From: Actinomycetota bacterium
Lineage (GTDB): Bacteria > Actinomycetota > Humimicrobiia > Humimicrobiales > Humimicrobiaceae
Length of the DNA stretch: 12,900 bases
Assembly (NCBI GenBank): GCA_018400395.1
Contig: JAGYMN010000032.1
Span: 1 to 12,900, forward strand
Reading direction: 5' to 3'
The notes beneath the pieces were generated by a model. That model made no database searches. It had not been told where the DNA came from and saw nothing but the letters and a program-made list of their open reading frames with translations. Position 1 is the first letter of the stretch, and each line of letters opens with the position of its first letter. The position numbers and the translations under genes were made by a program. Below are positions 12,888 to 12,900 of the stretch, piece after piece.

Positions 12888-12900
12888 TTGAATTAATAAT

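Noticed and set aside
1..12900. Mobile elements, CRISPR arrays, tRNA or rRNA genes, defence systems
   Set aside because: I saw no regularly spaced direct repeats, transposase or integrase motifs, tRNA-like cloverleaf ends or rRNA-like conserved blocks, and the gene content is housekeeping.

Overview
The window is AT-rich, with many ATA and AGG/AGA codons. It reads as bacterial chromosomal DNA with mostly housekeeping content. I see no phage, transposon, CRISPR, tRNA or rRNA. The gene set includes a Thermotoga-type single-cluster ferredoxin, a corrinoid methyl-carrier protein, PTS phosphocarriers, an Fe-S family-4-type uracil-DNA glycosylase homologue, and a secreted coiled-coil protein with a 3D domain, which is typical of Gram-positive cell walls. 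Together these suggest an anaerobe from a low-GC Gram-positive-type lineage, either Clostridia-like or a deep-branching AT-rich actinobacterial group. A ribulose-phosphate epimerase gene beside riboflavin genes recalls some actinobacterial chromosomes. The assignment is an inference, and no marker gene here settles it.

Layout. At the left edge lies the 3' part of a TPR protein gene (1-975, +). It converges with a small unknown gene (979-1416, -), which follows a 3-methyladenine DNA glycosylase gene (1478-2062, -). An AT-rich gap with a promoter precedes a small ferredoxin gene (2521-2715, +) and its terminator. Next come the general PTS proteins HPr and enzyme I (2852-4920, +), whose genes overlap by 4 bases. 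They meet, stop codon on stop codon, a leftward pair encoding a GatB-like PTS IIB protein and ribulose-phosphate 3-epimerase (5968-4917, -). A divergent intergenic region (5969-6394) holds promoters for both sides and an FMN riboswitch with a terminator. These control a complete-looking riboflavin operon, ribD-ribE-ribBA-ribH (6395-9968, +). After a hairpin terminator come a leftward corrinoid protein gene (10085-10717), a rightward divergent uracil-DNA glycosylase-like gene (10917-11555), a leftward secreted coiled-coil/3D protein gene (11567-12598), and a small unknown leftward frame at the right edge.

How the genes work together. The rib operon converts GTP and ribulose 5-phosphate to riboflavin. 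FMN should feed back through the riboswitch, where an 8-base antiterminator pairing can be seen directly. Rpe works on pentose phosphates and so stands next to the ribulose 5-phosphate supply. HPr and EI would pass phosphate from PEP to IIB proteins, but no IIA or IIC is present in this window.

I did not find a clearly new multi-gene system. The observations most worth following up are family members whose catalytic motifs are altered although their frames are intact. They are the DHBP synthase half of RibBA (the RENEGD motif reads PANEGV), the RibD deaminase zinc loop (His to Ile), the uracil-DNA glycosylase homologue (all three catalytic motifs changed, all four cluster cysteines kept), and enzyme I (altered phospho-His motif and loss of a barrel motif). 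HPr also has Asn instead of Ser at position 46.
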